Shown: positions 61,801-64,000 of the stretch, piece after piece
How positions within the stretch are numbered: the stretch's first letter is position 1
Layout: every line of letters begins with the position of its first letter
Source of the DNA: CALSMU01 sp965230225
GTDB lineage: Bacteria > Bacteroidota > Bacteroidia > Flavobacteriales_D > Parvicellaceae
DNA: 64,000 bases
Assembly: GCA_965230225.1 (NCBI GenBank)
Contig: CBDDKM010000003.1
Location: 496,001 to 560,000, forward strand
Direction of reading: 5' to 3'
Program-made: the position numbers and the translations under genes
Notes under the pieces: generated by a model
Databases searched by the model: none
The model's input: the letters and a program-made list of their open reading frames with translations, nothing else
Told to the model about the DNA's origin: nothing

Positions 61801-62689
61801 AACCAACAGTTACTTCGATATGGAAATCGTTCCAAGTACTTATTTTAACCATGTAATTGCTGGAGTAGATATTGATGGGCAAATGCATTACTTTGACCTA
61901 ACTACCGACAATTATCCTTATACAGTTACCAACGAAGGAGATAGTTATGCCTGGGCATTAACCATTAGAGATGGCGACGAGAAATTGTTCCGCTTGCCAA
62001 ATGATTATATCGATACACAAAAGAACTTGATGGAGTTTGATATTAAAAGTCAGCTCAATAAAGATTATTCCATCGATTTGGAGGTGGATGTATTGTACAG
62101 AGGTATTCAGGCTGGATATTTAAGAGAAAGCCTTAAGTCGTTGCCTAAAAATGAAATGGAGAATGTCATTTTAGAAATGATAGGAGAAGAGCTGTACAGT
62201 AATATCAAACTAAAAGAATACTCGTTCAGTAATATCGATGATATTTCGGAGCCATTAAAAGGTCATTACAGTTTGCATTCCGATAAATATTCAGATCATG
62301 TGTTGGATATTCACTTCATGAATGTTCCCTTTTTAAATGCTGTTTGGAACAGTGTTGCCTTCTCCAGCGATTCCAGACAAAATACCCTGGACCTAAATGC
62401 AATTACAGATGTTGCCCCAACTAAGGAAACACTGACGTTCTCGTTTCCATCCAATCAAAAGCTCTATAAGCTTCCGGAGGATGTAAAGCTGGATAACGAA
62501 TATTTCACCTACGAGTTGAAGTTTTCTAAAGTGGGTAAAGATTTAAAAGTGGAAAAAACACAAATATTCAAGAAACAGAGAGTACCTGTTAGCGAATATG
62601 AAATGTTTAAGAAAGAGTACCTGGAACTATACGAGCTGGATAAGACTAAAATTGTATTAATTACAAAAGGAAGTTCATTTGGAAAATGA
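58847..62689 (+). CDS. Exported TPR, DUF3857 and transglutaminase-like protein
   Basis: 1280 residues. Signal peptide about 1-18 (ASWSIAQ), TPR-like repeats at about 20-60 and 565-650 (DPDHREDKAKYLFNLERYDE, DDDAYELMGDIYFDQ), a carbohydrate-binding-like beta-sandwich (about 200-290), a DUF3857 domain (about 690-860: LGYSTDLYYDRKGRVNMYSK, GDLIQIEASSD) and a transglutaminase-like domain with triad Cys961 (KIGDCKDVA), His1002 (YFNHVIAGV) and Asp1017 (MHYFDLTTDNY), then a C-terminal DUF3858-like part. In Bacteroidota such proteins are periplasmic and may cross-link or cleave amide bonds; the substrate is unknown. It is downstream of the channel gene and overlaps the VOC gene by four bases. Confidence 0.88.
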   Translation: MKFTILIISLMIASWSIAQNGWEHIANNDFKQAKQEFEKTLSSDSANYEALTGMVFIAEVMQDEIAGERAFNTLIRNHYSDKIHYCLDHYSEADLTDNEERAFRFKIDEISDNAYDLKRDRKFEEYRQKYLEIYNTFKWSYIGPFQNINGYGFVKEFEIETVGYDPNEEYQNHLKQGLSWVHPKYHHPKHNINFKRHLDLGYQDAVCFANTFFTVDKDQEVYLRVGRSSPMKIWLDDQLVFAADNAINFKFDSEYVKISLKKGTHRLLVKSVIGEYYVGDRTSSGYSTSYDLMKGFKGGIDVMKSLEISDNNELTNRIRLTDEKGYPISLKSDFENREYRSAAYSTELVVDNFMDAILADIQKKPADLFNYFLLQSASLEYGNLSEMEEYFYLKLKENSNSVFYKYLAAKTFMINGKREKGYEALDGIDLDKNPIYVTLSDKLKEIDPVNNSEEFLKKLNHLLTVAPSNLDLIELKADYLKEEGKTDSLTAFIEGVMESYEEYNENYRLEKYLDEDYKPYDYDMNNSFDYSNKKQYKDAKKRISKEFYKWDYTSLIKKYKKDEKESKVLDLYDELISVEPYDPDHREDKAKYLFNLERYDEALKELEEMLTINPRDDDAYELMGDIYFDQENQEKALEYYLIADEMGKSGSGVFGFYGGNGLQKKIDKIKGKEKLKEKFEQTSFNQWLNDPAWLTKLEEEESLVLGYSTDLYYDRKGRVNMYSKLMIAILTEAGAASWVQYDFSRLGSIDVVKVIKRNGMEQIPDVSGGFVVFKALEPGDLIQIEASSDWTPKSDLGNELVYFNYASFHAPIMNYKLEAAFPQGKPINVLTHKVVDNKVKTTKDGYDYYKWEYKNLPKSTSEEAIIDNTDIHTNIQISTIDGWDEIVKWYQAKSYKKLDSKYEIREVLDTLIEEGMTDMEKTISVYNYITKEINYSYTSLLNSNYIPKNADLTCSSKIGDCKDVATVMINMLKELGIDAYYVLVKTNSYFDMEIVPSTYFNHVIAGVDIDGQMHYFDLTTDNYPYTVTNEGDSYAWALTIRDGDEKLFRLPNDYIDTQKNLMEFDIKSQLNKDYSIDLEVDVLYRGIQAGYLRESLKSLPKNEMENVILEMIGEELYSNIKLKEYSFSNIDDISEPLKGHYSLHSDKYSDHVLDIHFMNVPFLNAVWNSVAFSSDSRQNTLDLNAITDVAPTKETLTFSFPSNQKLYKLPEDVKLDNEYFTYELKFSKVGKDLKVEKTQIFKKQRVPVSEYEMFKKEYLELYELDKTKIVLITKGSSFGK

Positions 62690-63075
62690 TCCAGTCTCAT
62701 TTCATACTGTACGTCGAAGATCAGGGTAAGAGTACCCAGTTCTATGCCTCTGTACTTGGTATGAGTCCCGTGTTGCATGTGCCGGGTATGACGGAATTTG
62801 AACTTTCTTCAACTTCTAAACTTGGCTTGATGCCCAATGCAGGGATTGCCAAAATTATTGGCGATCAGTTACCGGACCCTTCTTCGGGAACTGGAGTTCC
62901 TCGTGCTGAGGTATACCTAATTCTGGAGAATTACAAAGAGTGTTTCCAAAGAGCGCTTGATAATGGAGCAACATTGGTAAGTCCGATTCAGGAACGGAAC
63001 TGGGGGCACGAAGTAGGGTATGTGGCTGATTATGATGGACATATTTTGGCATTTGCCCGTGTTATGTCGTCTTAA
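62686..63075 (+). CDS. VOC-family (glyoxalase/bleomycin-resistance-like) protein
   Basis: 129 residues, one VOC module with two beta-alpha-beta-beta-beta units: SHFILYVEDQGKSTQFYASV, LGMSPVLHVPGMTEFELSS, AEVYLILENYKECFQRALDN and WGHEVGYVADYDGHILAFAR. The His of WGHEVGYV and the Asp/His near the end could bind a metal. Members range from glyoxalase I to dioxygenases and resistance proteins; the substrate is unknown. Its ATG overlaps the preceding stop codon (ATGA), so it belongs to the transporter operon. Confidence 0.88.
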   Translation: MIQSHFILYVEDQGKSTQFYASVLGMSPVLHVPGMTEFELSSTSKLGLMPNAGIAKIIGDQLPDPSSGTGVPRAEVYLILENYKECFQRALDNGATLVSPIQERNWGHEVGYVADYDGHILAFARVMSS

Positions 63076-63125
63076 TTATGACGAATAAAAAACGTTTCAA
63101 AACTCCTCATTTGCATTTCAAATCT

Positions 63126-63133
63126 TACTTTTG
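63126..63133 (+). promoter_or_regulatory. -7 box directly before aroC
   Basis: TACTTTTG matches TAnnTTTG and ends five bases before the aroC ATG at 63139, again suggesting a leaderless transcript. Confidence 0.55.
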
Positions 63134-63138
63134 CTTTC

Positions 63139-64000
63139 ATGGCAGGAAATACAATAGGAACCCTTTTTAGATTAACCACATTTGGAGAGTCGCATGGTGT
63201 GGCTCTTGGTGGTGTAATTGATGGGTGTCCGGCCGGTTTAAGGTTGGATATAGATGCAGTGCAATTGGAGTTGGATAGAAGAAAGCCGGGGCAAAGCAAA
63301 ATAGTTACCCAGCGTAAAGAAAGTGATACTGTTCAGTTCTTGTCTGGTGTTTTTGAGGGAATTACAACTGGTGTTCCGATTGGATTTGTTATTCATAACG
63401 AAAATCAAAAAAGTAAAGACTATTCCCACATAAAAGATCAATTTCGCCCTTCTCATGCAGATTATACCTACCAGAAAAAATATGGTATTAGAGATTATAG
63501 AGGAGGAGGGCGTTCCAGTGCCAGAGAAACTGCTTGCAGAGTAGTTGCTGGAGCAGTGGCAAAACAAATATTGGCGCATTATCAAATTACAGTTCAGGCT
63601 TATGTATCATCTGTGGGAGATATTGAAGTGTCCAAGCCTTACACTGAACTGGACTTAAACCTTACCGATGATAACATCGTTCGTTGTCCGGATCAGGAAA
63701 TTGCTGAGCAAATGATAGCCAGAATAGATGAGGTGCGTAAAAATGGAGATACCATTGGAGGGAGAGTTAATGCCGTGGTTACAGGTAGTCCGGTCGGGTT
63801 GGGGGAGCCTATTTTTGATCGATTACATGCCGATTTAGCTAAGGCCATGTTGAGCATTAATGCTGCCAAAGGATTTGAGTTCGGTTCCGGTTTTGAAGGA
63901 ACAAGACTATTAGGGTCTCAACACAATGATCCGTTTGTGATGGATGGAGAGGAAGTGAAAACCACAAGTAATAAATCAGGTGGAATTCAGGGAGGAATAT
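63139..64000 (+). CDS. aroC: Chorismate synthase, N-terminal part (cut by window edge)
   Basis: The first 287 codons are present and the gene runs off the window. AroC makes chorismate from 5-enolpyruvylshikimate 3-phosphate with reduced FMN, the last shared step of aromatic amino-acid synthesis. The three family signatures visible are GESHGVALGGVIDGCPAG, RPSHADYTYQKKYGIRDYRGGGRSS (quoted as HADYTYQKKYG and YRGGGRSSARET) and GSGFEGTRLLGSQHNDPF. The ATG at 63139 gives the standard MAGNTIGTLFRLTTFGESHG start. Confidence 0.97.
   Translation, partial: MAGNTIGTLFRLTTFGESHGVALGGVIDGCPAGLRLDIDAVQLELDRRKPGQSKIVTQRKESDTVQFLSGVFEGITTGVPIGFVIHNENQKSKDYSHIKDQFRPSHADYTYQKKYGIRDYRGGGRSSARETACRVVAGAVAKQILAHYQITVQAYVSSVGDIEVSKPYTELDLNLTDDNIVRCPDQEIAEQMIARIDEVRKNGDTIGGRVNAVVTGSPVGLGEPIFDRLHADLAKAMLSINAAKGFEFGSGFEGTRLLGSQHNDPFVMDGEEVKTTSNKSGGIQGGI

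Overview
The window looks like a chromosomal segment of a Bacteroidota bacterium, most likely a marine-type Flavobacteriales member (Cryomorphaceae or Crocinitomicaceae-like; this finer placement is inference). The evidence is an AT-rich sequence, several secreted proteins with type IX secretion system (T9SS) C-terminal sorting domains of both the YPNP type and the gliding-motility-associated type, a PorG-like T9SS subunit gene, a TonB receptor next to a DUF5689 lipoprotein, almost no Shine-Dalgarno signals, and many TAnnTTTG promoter -7 boxes. No tRNA, rRNA, CRISPR array, transposase or prophage gene was seen.

Layout. 1-205: tail of a DEAD-box RNA helicase. 502-11430: surface and secretion block, with a thioredoxin-like T9SS protein, then a leftward operon (TonB receptor, DUF5689 lipoprotein, OB-fold T9SS protein) divergent from two secreted endonuclease/exonuclease/phosphatase-family enzymes; together they suggest use of extracellular nucleic acid or phosphoesters. 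11432-22340: housekeeping and envelope block (alpha/beta hydrolase, pdxJ, CBS protein, BamA-like barrel, NAD kinase, PorG, uppS, bamA, two OmpH/Skp chaperones, murI). 22702-29611: large T9SS adhesin-like protein, a helical-repeat protein, a double-OmpA protein, gamma-carbonic-anhydrase-like protein, Nfu Fe-S scaffold and a DUF4159 protein. 29683-31979: polyamine genes (speD-speE fusion and an agmatinase-family gene).

32130-50337: biotin genes bioB, bioF, bioD and bioA, interrupted by an S9 peptidase and, between bioD and bioA, by about 10.6 kb of small accessory genes. This islet holds a membrane-anchored winged-helix regulator divergent from a beta-propeller lipoprotein, with matching three-unit TTTAC direct repeats at two promoters. 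It also holds a candidate HNH-nuclease effector with two companion genes, and two heptameric TCTnnnn arrays.

50388-64000: a secreted helical protein, a PH-like membrane protein, a class III CoA-transferase, and then a four-gene operon. The operon contains a 1656-residue cation-chloride-cotransporter/AAA-ATPase fusion, an MscS-like channel that overlaps it and uses a TTG start, a 1280-residue TPR/transglutaminase protein and a VOC protein. The 5' part of aroC closes the window.

The most unusual items are the transporter-ATPase fusion coupled to an MscS channel, the repeat-defined mini-regulon around the membrane-tethered regulator, and the effector-like HNH protein.
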